This document shows, in pieces, positions 52,025-64,000 of a stretch of 64,000 bases of DNA; position 1 is the first letter of the stretch, and each line of letters opens with the position of its first letter. The position numbers were made by a program, and so were the translations under genes. The notes beneath the pieces are model-generated. The model was not told the origin of the DNA. It did not search any database and saw only the letters and a program-made list of their open reading frames with translations. The DNA is from Onchocerca volvulus (Eukaryota > Nematoda > Chromadorea > Rhabditida > Onchocercidae), in the NCBI GenBank assembly GCA_000499405.2, contig HG738137.1, positions 21,414,603 through 21,478,602 of the forward strand, in the 5' to 3' direction.

Positions 52025-52254
52025 TCTATATCTGTATAAAGAGAAATGTGAATGTTCGTTGTGCCTTTTGACATAACGTTTCCAATTCTCCATCAGTTGA
52101 TTTGATTTAAAATTTTGAAACAACGTTGCATTCGAATACGCATGTGTTTTCAAATAGGTACACCTACTTTTTTTTACTCGTCAAATCCGTGACAGGTAAA
52201 AGTAAGTGAGCGAATGTTTTTATTTATATAGACTAGCTGGACGGCTACGTGACC
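52025..52254. mobile_element. Dispersed repeat, copy C
   Basis: Starts TCTATATCTGTATAAAGAGA and ends ATGTTTTTATTTATATAGA at 52214-52232. A CTAGCTGGACGGC tail follows, matching the right end of copy A (CTAGCTGGATCGGC). The interior includes TTTTGAAACAACG, CATTCGAATACGC and TACTTTTTTTTACTCGTCAA. At about 230 bp it is the most compact near-complete copy and defines the family's size without the microsatellite. Confidence 0.6.
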
Positions 52255-55200
52255 AATAACATTTATTGCAGCACTGCAAAGAGTAATATAAGGAAAGATA
52301 TGATGATAATGCAATAAGTATTATCAATGCTTGCATATACCAATTGAGTGATGTATAATGATGTATATTAGTGATGCATAATAACTGAGTTGCAACGCAG
52401 AGAATAAGTAAATAACACGAATAGAACAATTAATTGAAAAAATTCTTTCATATAATTTGGAAATTCGATCATGCAATCGCGATAAAAGTTTAACATTTTT
52501 GAGGAAGATACTTCTTCAGTTACTTATTTCAGCTGGTTAATAATAATTCGATTTTAAAATGGATCTTAAATCTTCAATTTCAAAAGAACTGATATAATTT
52601 GATAGAAACTATCATAAAGAATTTAAAAGTAGCCTCAATCCCTTTTAATACCTTACCACTAACGAATTGCTAATATATCATGCCGAATCAATGCGCATTG
52701 CTTATTTGCTAAATAATTTATAAGAAATTCGGCATCGTAACCATTATGTGCTTCAGAATAAAAATTATATTACCAAATTAATAAATCACTTATTACAACT
52801 ACCAAATCAAGAATTCTGATAAGGCCTATAGGAAGTTTTATTCCAACACAATCTTATCACTTAGTTTTAAATTAGATGAACTGTAAGTGCTAGAAAATGT
52901 GTATTAATCAGTAATTGAATTAGATTTTTTCGATTTTTTCAGCCAATCAAATATTAAAGACATAAATAATGATGAAAGTAGGTGTGAAAAGCAGACTAAT
53001 ATTTTTGCTAGTTCTTTATATTACAGCGATGTTTCAATAATCAATGTGTATAACATTTTCAGAAATAAAATTTGATTAATAAAATGGAAATAATAATTCA
53101 AAACAGAGCAGAAATGGAAGAAATAAACAGACAATCAAATGATGAGAAAAAAAATGAAATATTTTGGGTAATGATAGAGTTTCTTATTCATCGAATCAAA
53201 ATCTGGTTTTTCGGAATTTATTCGCAATAAAGCTATTATCAGCCCATGCGCATATTTAAACAGTATTATTTCGCACAGGATAATAAAACTGACATGTCGT
53301 GAGTAACTTGACTTGAGCTAGCGTATCATCTGAATCGAATCGAATCTGGAAGAACTGCAATCATTTTTTGAAGTGCATGTGTTAGAGCAACATACAATCA
53401 TTTAAAATGTACTAATATTTAACTGAATTTTAATTGCTATGAATGATTTATTTTACTATTTTGATTCTGTCCTAGAAATTTGAAATGAACATTCTGATAT
53501 CTATGTAGCTCAGCGACAAAGCACTGTGGAAACATGACATAATATCCGGGAGCTGTCCTGCTATTTACCAAATGACCAAGCAGTTCCAGACAAAAATCAG
53601 AGCCCCGATCCGAACCAAAACCGACTCAGTTAATTAATTAGAAAAACAATTTGAAAAAAGACAATTTTTTGAAACATCCGTGTATGCAATATTTGGGCTC
53701 GTTTATATTTTAAAAACTTCTTCTATCTCTTTTATATTGCAATTTTTTGACCATACATTTAAATGCAAGAATGCAAGCGTTTAATGCAAGCATGCAAGAA
53801 ATTTACTGTTGTGTTAAGCTCAATTGCATATATATTAGAAATATTGCCGATGGATTAGATTATTAGAATTTCATCATTTCATTCAGAAACCTCAAAAGCC
53901 ACATTTTTTTTTTTTTTAGAAAGCATTATTTTCAATGATAAAAGCTGGTTATTCAAAGTTACTCAGGTATGAAAGTGCAAAAGCATCTCCCAAGTCTTCG
54001 TGAATGCATCGTCAATAATCTGTAGATGATTATCGTATTTCCATTGTACAAATAAAAATCTTTGCTTTTCATGAATATTTCGGCTTTATTTTCATAGCAA
54101 TGAAAATATAATGCAGCAGCCACACATCACCTGATAATATGAGCAAAACTTTGTTTAATAAAATGACTTAAGCAATTTTAAAAACAAAAAAATTAATTAG
54201 TTGAATAAATAAATTAAATAAATCTTCGAAATTCAAAGTTTCTGTAAGTCTCCTATTTGTATTCTATGGTAGATATTTGTTGTCTGGACTTGTATCTTCA
54301 GATGGATATATATGAATGTGTCCAGCTGCATTCTTTGTATTCATTTGATTATTTTTCAAGAAACATTGTTTGAAACATATAAATTTGTGGTACTGCTTAC
54401 TTTTCAAGCAACTGAAATTTGTTGATTAGCATTTTGCCTTCCTTCTGTTATTCTTATCAGCAACTATCAGTTTATCATTATCACTAAAAGATCATGATAA
54501 AAATTATATGCTGAAGCTCTCAATATCCTATTTGGACATGCAGTAGATTTTAAATTAGTTTTATTAGTCTTTAGGAAATCATTTTGCTGATGATGACTAC
54601 CGGGAAACGGTGCCAGGAGGTAACGGCACATGGAGGACGAGTCATGTGTTGGCGGTATCAATAGAACTACATCAGCTATCATTTCTGATTTCGAAATTGC
54701 CTTTCAGTATCTGCTCAGTTGGGGACTGTATGCTGTCAGTTTCGACAGCAAAATGTTATTTATATCTTGCCCGTTTTAAATTTTGTTTTCAAATAAGGTC
54801 TTGTTGAAAACAAAGAAATTTTTCAGAAGCGAAAGATTAGAAAAGGAATGCGGCAGTAGTTTGAAGTGGTAGTATTTCAGTGTATCAATAACATGTTTTC
54901 GCTAAAATTTTTCATCTTAAAATGGTTTTAAAAAAATGTCAATTTCCATCTCAAAAAAAAGTTATAAATGGCACTTGACAATTATAGTGATTATTATTAG
55001 TGATAAATAAGAGTCATTAAGAGCAAAACAACGTAAGAAAGAAAAGATATGGAACACATAGAAGAAAAGTTTCATAAAACGTTATTTATTTAATTTTCAA
55101 TATTTCATAATTATTTTCTTTTTACTAAGTAGTAAACATCCTGCATAAGAAAATGTCTTTGACAATTATAAAAATATTTATTTCATCAGTATTAGACAAT

Positions 55201-58149
55201 TTTTTCGAAAACAAGAAACATTTTTGACAAGTTCATCAGTTCAATGACTAATATTTTGGTCATCAGTTCGATGACTAATATTCTCAAGAAAAAACTTGTC
55301 ATCCAAAAATTCATTTTTCACGATAGTCTTTACTTTGTCATAGCAATAATAACAGCTTAATAATAGCCGTATAGTTAATCTTATTTGCCTGGTTTTTTTT
55401 TTTGAAAACATTTTTAAAAGATTGCCACCATCACTGAACATTAAAATCATTGATTACTTTTTCAGTGTTATTCATTAATTTCATTTCAGCTGCTAGCATA
55501 ATAAGATGGTACGATTAATGAAATGAATATTTTTGTAAAAAGAACTCAGCGTTTTTCTATTATAAAAAATTAGTGCTATTAGAATTTAATTTACGTTGTG
55601 GAAATAAATCATTTTAAGCATAATTTCAGCATGGTAAGCTGCAAATACTTCAACCAAAATGTTTTTCTTTTATTAGTCATTAATAGCTTGCTGGTTGGAC
55701 GGATGATAATGTGATTATTTTAACAGAAACTCAATTTTACGAGTAATTTGATATTATTTGGTCCCTAATTGGGTAAAAACAAGACAGTTGGAGAAAAAAC
55801 TTGAAATCAAGATTTAGGTAATATAAAAAGTATTTTACATGCACCATTCAACTTGGTTGCCTTCTGTTATATCCTTATTTGTTTTTTGAAAATATGGGAA
55901 ACGAGTTACAGTGTGCGAAAAATTCCTGCGGAAAAACGATGGGGATACCCGAAAACGTCTAAAATTAGCTAGCAGTTAAAATTAACTTGAAATATTTTGG
56001 AGATTTCAACATGTTTTAAGGTTAATTTGAAGAAAAAAATCGTGTGTTAAGGGAAGCCACTTCACTGATAACCGGCTGCCTTTAAAATATGATTTGACGA
56101 GAAATTAAAATTTAATAAATTGAGATTAACTTCTATTTTCCTCAAATTTAAGAAGTAAATTACTGTTTAATTTATTCATTTTCTTTATATTTAAAATTTC
56201 AATAAATTTTTTTGGGAGAAGAAAGGAAAGACAAAGAGTTATTTTGGTAAAATATGGCAGTAAAGATAAACGAATTCCGATAGCTTCATTATCAATGAAT
56301 GTATTAACTATTAATATTACTAAGTAACTGCTATCAGTTGTAGTCATATATTTTAATTTAGTTTGAAGTAAAATTTTAAAACCTCTCTCCAAATCACATT
56401 AATGGTTGCTATCAATAATATTTCTATTTGATTTTTGTTCATTTCGTTTTTCTTTATTATTTAATTTAAAACTTCATGAACTTTAAAGTCTTCAAAATCA
56501 TCCGATCGGTAAAGATTAAGATATCAAATATCGCATTTATACTTGCTGGTGTAATATAAGGAAAGAAATTTTTATTTTAAAAATGTTGCAAATGACTTAT
56601 TGAAGGCTTTATTGATAAAACCGCTATTTATGACCAAACTTTGACATATTATTTACCAGTCCTTATTATGATAACTCTTCTTTTAAGGACAAATTGAACA
56701 ATTTATATCTTTGAAGAAATTAATACATTTTATTACGCATGAGTAATCTTTATATAACTACATAGTAATAATTGATTTGATGATACCGCGTAGCTTACAG
56801 ATATTTACTTTTTAGGTATTTGTAAGAGTATGATTTATCGATTTGCGTCATTATTTCGTAAAATTAATATAAAAGGTAAAATCTCTGGCTATTTATTCCT
56901 ATCCTAATAGACATTAAATAATCAAAATCAAATTTGATTTTGATTTCGAAACAAATGTTCATTACCTCACCATTCCGAAAAATCAAAGTTGATTGACTGC
57001 TTCTTAAAATTTTTTTGAAATAAAAGTCACTTTGGCAACGTTGTTAGCAATCAGCTGAAGTTTTTTCATGTTAACATTTTTTTAAATCAAAAACCAGTAA
57101 AAAACAAAATTTAACGCAGTGTTCGTATCACCTTGAACCATCCTCCAATTGTCATTTTCTTTTTTTACCGCCAATTAAGGGTAGATGATTTAAAAAATGT
57201 TCCTTAGATATGGCCTTGACGTGTCATAACCGGTCAGGAGAGCAGAGCCATAATTTCATCTGATGATGGATCTTGTAGCAGCCTACATTCCTCTTCCAAA
57301 GCTTTCTTAGATTTGAATAAACAGTCTGAGATTGTTTATTCAAATTATGAACTTTGGATATCTAGCACAAGTGGACTGTTTCTAAAAACACTTCCCAGTT
57401 ATTTCCTAATCACAAGAAATTTTTCAAAAAGTATGTGTCATGCACAAATAATGAGCTTTAAATGATTTTAAAAAGGATGTTCTCCCTAAATAAAGTCAAG
57501 AAACATCACAAATCGTAATTAATTAACGACGACTTCTATGTTACTATTAAAATTGAGTTGTATTTCAGGATCTCTTGCCCGATCTATTTACATATTATAT
57601 ATTGGAAATATCGTAATATCAAAACCAAATTTTATTTTAATTCATAATTACTTACTAATCATCAGTAATTATTTCTGGATTTTTAAGTCATGCTTGCATG
57701 CAAAAAAGCAACAAGTAATATTGAAATGTTTTATCAAATTTACCAGAATCAATTCTCATTTTTTTTTTTTGGAATTGTCGAAAATAAGTAAAGCATAATA
57801 TCATGCTTTCGTGCTCTTCTTGATTTTAGTCAATTTTCTCTTGTTATTATTGTTCGAAAATTTTGGAAATTTTTGAAGACTTCGTTTTTAGTTAAATAAA
57901 TGCTCAAATGGAAGCTCTAATGGGAATTGTCGATAAATCTGAGTTGAAAAAATTTATAGAAATTAAAACCTGTCAGCAATAGTTCAGCGTAAGGAACAAT
58001 GAGATTCTAAGATGATTTCAGGCACTAATACTGTTTTCTATGAAACTTGAGTTGCTCAATTAAATTTAAAATGCATAAAGTCTTATATCAAAAACATAAA
58101 ACTCTTCGATCTTATTGATATTATTATTATAGTTTGGCTATTTCTCTTT
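52255..58149. other. Gene-poor interval of about 5.9 kb
   Basis: AT-rich with no gene recognised. It includes a perfect 13-bp inverted repeat with a 9-nt loop at 57311-57345 (ATTTGAATAAACA and TGTTTATTCAAAT). A tRNA-like D-arm phrase occurs near 53506-53530 without a credible cloverleaf. Isolated ORFs of 65-90 codons (for example 54467-54682 minus, 56126-56392 minus and 57538-57798 plus) lack supporting features. Confidence 0.45.
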
Positions 58150-58225
58150 GTGCAGGCATTGTTATACATTCAAATCCCGGTATTAGTACCACTGCTTAGA
58201 AATGGAAGCCATCTGAAATGGAAAA

Positions 58226-58315
58226 ATGAAGATGAGCATGATTTGTGACATGAAAATTCTCCTCTTCTTGCTCCTGCTATTGCTCACCTCGGTGATACTG
58301 GTAGCGATAAACTAG
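58226..58315 (+). CDS. Signal-peptide-like short ORF in a GC-rich island
   Basis: ATG at 58226 opens 29 codons ending at TAG. After a short N-terminal part comes MKILLFLLLLLL and more hydrophobic residues, a typical secretory signal. It sits downstream of a good acceptor (TTTCTCTTTGTGCAG, ending 58157) and runs into an unusually GC-rich stretch (about 58290-58370). GT donors at CTG|GTAGCG or TCG|GTGATA could splice it before the stop to a downstream exon I could not identify. It may instead be a 5' leader or uORF of the cysteine-rich peptide gene about 1.2 kb downstream. Confidence 0.25.
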   Translation: MKMSMICDMKILLFLLLLLLTSVILVAIN

Positions 58316-59470
58316 GCGGTGCAGGGCGGGACGGGGTAGAACTGGGATAGGGTGGAGACGGTCCATCATCATCTATTTAACTATTCGTACTCGTGATGCT
58401 TCCAAAACCAATCTCTGCGATCGGCAATCAAGAATATAAGCTGATCTCTCATTTTTCTTAGTACTTTACTGATTTTATCAAATTTACTCCCATAGTTTTC
58501 CCGAATTTATATTATTTGAAAATGGTTTATATTATTCCAAAAAAAGTCCAATTAATCAATTGTGTTCATGTTAATTAGTTGCTTTAGTATAAGTTAAATA
58601 ACTGAAATTAAATTGATTTAAATGAGTGCAATTAAATTTCACTGAAAAAAGGATTTTGAGTAAAAACGAACTGTTTATGGAATTTGAATTCATTCTGAAT
58701 GAAGCGGTCCTTCCCATAACCAGATAAATTTTAATCAATTTACCTGTCGTTATTCAAAATATCGTTATAGTTGCATCGTTCAATTCCTTGTTGTTATTGA
58801 GTAGAAGAAAAAAAAAAAAAAAAAGAAACAGTCTCACTTTCGAATTTCTTTTGTAGATGACATTGCTGATAATAAAAAAACCCAAGTTTATTAATCTTTA
58901 TGAATGCAAATCAATGTTTCAATGAAATTATTTTCAAATGGTAATAAACTGAATGATTAAATTATTTTTACTTAATTATTTTATAAAACTTATTGTAATT
59001 ATAATTATAGATATATTTCTAGTCCTAAATTCATAGATATAAGTTCATGGATATATCTATAGTCTTGAATTTCGATATTATTTGTTTTAGTTGATTTAAT
59101 TGGTTAGGTATATCTTTACCATACTCTAACCGAAAAGCACGCTTAATACACTCTGTTTCAGAAAATGAGAATCTATTTTAATTCAAATTATTGTGTCGAA
59201 GAAGATAATTCCTATATAATAACAATATAATGATTATAACAATAATACTTATTATCATTATAATTATTATTGAGTCATAATCAAATCATGAAAAAACAAA
59301 AACTATATTAATCACAATATTTTGCACAATTAGTGTATTCTGACATATTAGTTGTTCAAATCATATTGCAATATTACTGATAGCATTTACTATATGGATG
59401 TGATTAATTAATTGTCATCATATTTTTTTGCCTAAATACAACCGTGATTTTCGATGTATGTATATTATAG
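58316..59470. other. Interval upstream of the cysteine-rich peptide gene
   Basis: After the GC-rich island this is AT-rich and non-coding, with a poly-A run at about 58808-58824 and near-tandem ATATTTCTAGTC / ATATATCTATAGTC phrases around 59010-59075. A short AATAATAC/ATTATT palindromic stretch lies near 59220-59280. It may hold the promoter or a 5' UTR intron of the next gene. Confidence 0.4.
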
Positions 59471-60382
59471 ATGAAGACGATCAATGTATTATTGTTATCG
59501 GCGGTATGTGTCGCCTTATCACTAAGTGTTAGGGATGAGTGTTTGGAACGCTACAAAATATGTTCGGTGAAGGATCGCTATACAATGCAAAAAATATGCC
59601 GAAAAAGCGGTGGATTGTTGAAACATGCACTGAAATACGCAGGAAAAGGTTTGTTCACGAATGGTTGACGTTAAATTTCAGACTTAAATTTCAGACTTGA
59701 TAATACTACACCGGGGAAAGTGGTATAAACAATGCTGTTTAAGATTTCCAATGAATATGTAAGGAACAGAAGAAGAAGCGAGATATCTATGCGATAATTA
59801 CTTGTCTTTGAAAATTTCTGCGAATTAGTTCTCGAATTCCTTTACTGTTTAAAAGGTGTAGCTCGCTAACATCGGTTTAGTTCATTTTTTGAATCTAAAT
59901 TGAATGTTTAATTATTCTTTAGGAAAAGTTGAATTATTTCTTTATTTTTGAATGTATTCCCTAGGAAATGAGGAAAAAAGCAGAAACATGGTTTCTTTGG
60001 ATCAGAGGCCAGAAAGGTCCTAGAATTTTAACTATAATAATAAGTACAACCATGACGAAACTTCTAATTGAAGAAAATGAGACCTTCGATTAACTTTGAT
60101 GAACAAAAAATATTCGTTAGAATTTTAGGACCCTTTTGCTACTGATCAAAGAAACTGTTGCCAAGTTTTTGAATTGCTTTTCCGTCAGCCATGCAGAAAC
60201 TTCTAAATAATATTAAGTGCAATATCTTACCCTTTTTGAATGAGACCAATTTGAAACATTCATTTCTTTCAGAGATAATTTCGGATTGTTGTCGACCAAG
60301 TGGTTGCACTAGACAGTACTTATGTGACTTCTGTGAAAATTCATGTTGTCAAATTGCTATTGATATGATTATCATGGATTAA
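59471..60382 (+). CDS. Cysteine-rich secreted peptide, probable insulin/relaxin-like
   Basis: Two exons (59471-59648 and 60273-60382) join in phase 1 to give 95 aa. Residues 1-20 (MKTINVLLLSAVCVALSLSV) form a signal peptide. The next segment contains ECLERYKIC, then a Cys pair spaced as in insulin B chains: C, 11 residues, C (CSVKDRYTMQKIC). After a short basic linker, exon 2 carries an A-chain-like array, CC-x4-C-x8-C (CCRPSGCTRQYLCDFC), then NSCC. Insulin A chains use CC-x3-C-x8-C, so one residue is extra. The conserved insulin-family intron in the C-peptide is also phase 1, matching this one. The mature part has ten cysteines, more than the usual six, and no clear dibasic cleavage site between the chains. 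The ATG directly follows an acceptor (ATTATAG). Another Cys-rich family remains possible. Confidence 0.55.
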
Positions 60383-61744
60383 CCGTTCCTATAAGAGTGA
60401 ATTCCATCGTGCCGAACATATTTGCTCAAGAAGGTTAAATTTGCGTAATTAATTGCATTAACAATCATCACTTGGAATGCTTTCTATGGACAGGCCTTAT
60501 TGCACATAACTGTTGAAAATTTGTTTGTCAACAGATGTTTTGTTCATTAATATTCTGTCTTGATGCATTATCATGCTGCATTTGATGCTAAAAAAGAAAA
60601 AAAAATTGCTGTATTATTTTAATCTTTAAGAGTTAATTTGAATTTCAGCCTGCTTTGATATTTTTCGATGAGATATATTACATATATTGTATGAATGATT
60701 TTAGTGAATAGGACAATGGATTACTAATAGTAATTGTTTAGGATTGCTTTACTATCACCTGTCAATGTCTGCATTTTCTTCACTCAATCATAAGTAATTT
60801 GAGTATTTGAGTATTTTCATTTGGTATATGTGGAATAAATTATATTTTTATGATTCCCATTTATCTATTTATTTATTTTCTTGTTTTCTGATTACTGTTT
60901 ATTATTGTATGGTATTAGATTTCATTTTCTCATTTGCTAATTGGTCTCATCAATTTTGAAAAGTACAAAAAAAATATGCAAAATGCATGGGAAGCTTTAT
61001 ATTTTGGGATAAGTCTTAAATAAAAAATGACATGATATTACGATGAATTAAGCTCTCATCTCATCTCAATTTCATTCTAGTCAATTAAGATCTTAATTAT
61101 TACTTTACTGTTATTATTGTCATGTTATGTTAATTTCATTACTGTGCATTTTCTCTCTCTCTCTCTCCCCACATATATATGATATCTGTATAATGTCAAT
61201 GGCCAATCTCTATTATATTACTGTGAATATACCGTATGGCCTCTGTATATACATTGTCATTTGTTATCATAATATCCATTTAGCTTTACATATTATTTTA
61301 TGTGTTTCTATATTAATTTGTATCACTTTATGATCGACATACAACGTCGTAATATTTCGTCTTGTCAAGAAATTTTGCCAACTGACTGATAAGATATAGC
61401 TTATTAAAATAGGCAAAATCGATAAATCATTGAATGCTCTGAATGAACAATACTAACTTATTTTTCCATCCGCATGTCTCATAAACAAACCGCGTAATCA
61501 GTGGCAGAATAGTCATTTATCATGGTGATAGCAAGTGATTCAATGCCGATCTTCATTTTGCTGTTATCTTACATAGTTGTGAGAACAGCACTGATGATTA
61601 TGGGATTGCTTTTTCATCTCAATTGAGATATCTCCAACTCTCAAAAAACAGATCTCATCTCGTTATCTTTTCATAATGATAATATTTTGTTATCATAGCA
61701 ACACATCTTCGTTTTAAGCAAAAAATAGAATGATCCAAATGTCA
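60383..61744. other. Intergenic downstream of the peptide gene
   Basis: AT-rich. AATAAA at 60834-60839 may end the peptide transcript, about 450 nt after its stop. A (CT)n tract occurs at about 61153-61168. No gene is recognised. Confidence 0.4.
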
Positions 61745-62283
61745 TTATGTAAAGAAATCTTTATCAGATAAGGTATATCGATCGAATGCAGCAACGATCG
61801 GATTAATTTTAATGGCAGACAGCACCTTCTGATAACTAGTTTTTGAGAAGACATGAACAGCCGTTAAATGATAAGCGATTACTGTTACGTTCCTGCAAAG
61901 GTAGTGCGATGATTTATCGCATGTATGTCGCAAATACAGAAGGTGCAGATGGTTGACATGAGTTGTACTACCTGGAGCAAGTTATTGTCAGTGTCGGTGT
62001 TGAACGATTGAAAATGATGAAGGATGCACCTCTCTCCGAACAATAATACAAATCGGGAGAGAGCCACCTACCATCCACGAAAGACATTAAATGGCCCTAG
62101 AATGACCGTACAAGGTGTACCAAGCCATGCATCATCGATCCCTTTCTCTGTTTCCAAATACCTGTGATTACCTGTGCATACTACTGAAATACAGCGAAAG
62201 CTTTTCTTCAAACATTCGAAGATTTCAATAGAATGATATGAAGGTGATAAATGATTATCAGCTATGTTAGATCTTTGACCCAT
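61745..62283 (-). CDS. Orphan minus-strand coding-like exons
   Basis: The 62068-62283 frame begins MGQRSNIADNHL and encodes about 70 varied residues including CTGNHRYLETEKGIDDAW. It ends near the donor-like sites GTAGGT and GTCTTT. Lower down, a segment around 61960-62025 ends at a good donor (CTCCAG|GTAGTA). The 61745-61910 segment begins after CTACCTTTGCAG and stays open 49 codons to a stop. One phase-consistent chain exists (donor GTCTTT, then segments in frame to the stop at 61745), but the family is unrecognised and upstream exons are not found. Codon composition is less biased than in neighbouring ORFs. This is a low-confidence candidate for an unknown gene. Confidence 0.25.
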
Positions 62284-64000
62284 GAGATGACGAGTGCTCT
62301 GTTGCTAATTCGCAGAGACAATACATTCAAGGGCTACAATAACCAAAACAATTTAAAATGATGGATATTACTTCTAAATATTCATTCTCTTGCAGCGATT
62401 TTAGACGTGAACGGCATGTCAACATGCTATTCTCTTAGCAAAATCCCGTTAAGGGGCGGAGAAAATACATCTTTATCAATGCCACCATGCGAATAATACC
62501 AAGAAAACTTGATTAAATTATTGATCCGCTTAATAAATAGTAAAACTTGGAAACTCGCATATAAATCCATTTGATTTAACAAGGGATTTTGTATTGGATA
62601 AATGCTCAAATGTTTGCAAATGTGGAGAAGATTGACTTAAGTTTAAAACAGTTATAAGAAGAACAGATTATATACAAACTTCTTGGCTGTTTCTTGTGTC
62701 GTCGAAAAGGTTACAAAAGGCCCAAAGCACTTATTTTGTTGCAAACGGCCTTAGGGCAAAAAAGACATTTTAGTAGATCAAATAATAACAATTTATCAAA
62801 TGCATTTAATACAGAATAGGTAAAATGAAATCCCAGTTTCGAAAAATATTCAATATATAAGTGATTGATTAGTGCCAAACAATGCATTTATACTCTCTTG
62901 ATGAATACACATATTTAGGCAATTTACTTGTTTCTAAAAGAGTAATACCAGAATATCAAACTGTTTAGATCATCGGCCCATTGCATTCTTCATTAAAGAA
63001 GCTGCTGACTCAATACTATTACTGATAACTATAATCTATTTGCTGATAAACTATAACAGGTCATTAATATCGGATTTACTTTAATGCTTCTCTTCTTGTA
63101 ACTTACTCGGATATATCTGACTGATATCCAAATGTTTTTCGGTGCAAATTGCTAGCTATTATAAATTCGTAATGCATGCTACCTTTTCTGCATTCAAGTA
63201 CTATGCTGATTTTATGTTAATTTGTTATCAGAACTAATATGAGAGTTGTCAGCTATAATGTTGATGAGGCTTGTAATGCTGAAGCATGTCAAAGAAACGA
63301 TCTCAGGATAACTGGAAGAAAAGAAACAGTCTGAATGATCAAAAACTCAACACCGAATGAACTTGAATGAGAAGTTGAAATAAAAGTCGTTTGCGAGCAG
63401 TAAATTTATTTCCAAATGTCTCGATAGCCTCTCTCGTGGCACGAAAAAGTTGTTGACATGTAAAGAGATGCGATGATTTAATAGATAACACATAGATTTT
63501 GTGGAAAAAAAGTAATTTTGCCATAAATATATTCAAAAAACCACAATATTGCATTGCAAAAATATTTCCCACATGACGCATTACTCAAGATGCATAGAAA
63601 TGAATTTTATCATACCTAATAGAATTCTTATCTTTGCAATTATCATCCTTTATCTTCAATAGTAAACACAAGAACTATAGCTTATGTACAATGATGAGAA
63701 TATGGTAAAGGAACGCCGACTACAAAAAGGATTGCTATTGGCTGGAAGTAAAAAATCTTTAATTCGGAAATGATTTGGATGACGGGATTAGCTGTACTCC
63801 TTCAATTCTCATCGAACATACATCCATTACCAACCATTCTCTCAGAAAAATCCCTTTTATTCTCCCAATAAATATTCGGCTATCAGTAATCAAGAAAGAA
63901 TCCTATTTTCCAAATGTCGAGCGATATTCTTGTCAATTATCGTTAACCCATTCGACATTCATAAACTCCCCTTAAAAGATATTATTCTATGAATAATTAT
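62284..64000. other. Right end of window, nothing firmly supported
   Basis: AT-rich. Minus-strand frames at 62427-62609 and 63339-63581 (the latter with LFRATREAIETFGNKFTARK) look somewhat protein-like but have no clear splice signals or family. They could be exons of a gene extending beyond the window or chance ORFs. Confidence 0.35.

Noticed and set aside
53500..53580. tRNA-like segment (TAGCTCAGCGACAAAGCACTG)
   Set aside because: The D-stem does not pair well and no anticodon stem, T-arm or acceptor stem is apparent.
60191..60272. In-frame extension upstream of the second peptide exon
   Set aside because: It lies before a strong acceptor (CATTTCTTTCAG) and lacks the cysteine pattern; it is intron.

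Overview
This 64 kb window is AT-rich eukaryotic DNA that reads as nematode, most likely a parasitic clade III (filarial-type) worm. I infer this from genes split into many small exons, T-rich introns of 50-600 bp ending in TTTCAG-type acceptors, acceptors placed within a few bases of initiator ATGs (suggesting spliced-leader trans-splicing), and protein-level resemblance to animal families. I see no bacterial genes, rRNA, CRISPR or convincing tRNA. All family assignments come from recognised motifs and remembered family alignments; no search was run.

Five genes can be assembled or largely assembled. (1) Minus strand 4060-12987: exportin-5 (XPO5), about 24 exons and about 1070 aa. This is notable because C. 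elegans is reported to lack this pre-miRNA exporter. (2) Minus strand 13997-23703: a TPR-GoLoco protein of the LGN/AGS3 class (737 aa, four GoLoco motifs), about 1 kb upstream of XPO5 in the same orientation. (3) Plus strand 24338-30451: a ZnF-UBP ubiquitin-specific protease of the USP16/USP45 type (754 aa), divergent from AGS3. (4) Plus strand 36803-42282: a fatty acid transport protein/very-long-chain acyl-CoA synthetase (SLC27/FATP, 650 aa). (5) Plus strand 59471-60382: a two-exon, cysteine-rich secreted peptide (95 aa) with the cysteine pattern and intron phase of the insulin/relaxin family. For genes 2-5, exon lengths and phases sum to intact reading frames.

Weaker coding candidates lie at 1956-2803 (coiled-coil-like protein), 3222-3896 (orphan exons with poly(A) signals), 31425-31646 (small secreted protein), 58226-58315 (signal-peptide-like short ORF in a GC-rich island) and 61745-62283 (orphan minus-strand exons).

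The rest is gene-poor. 30.5-36.8 kb is nearly empty. From 42.8 kb onward there is a dispersed TIR-bearing repeat family (copies near 42855-44037, 51745 and 52025-52232), a roughly 650 bp TAA/TAAA microsatellite inside one copy, an AT microsatellite at 48.3 kb, and a decayed BEL/Pao-type gag relic at 49.0-50.4 kb. Two long intronic hairpins (17827-17921 and 29380-29468) have pre-miRNA-like dimensions. Together with a retained exportin-5 they are the most interesting non-coding signals.
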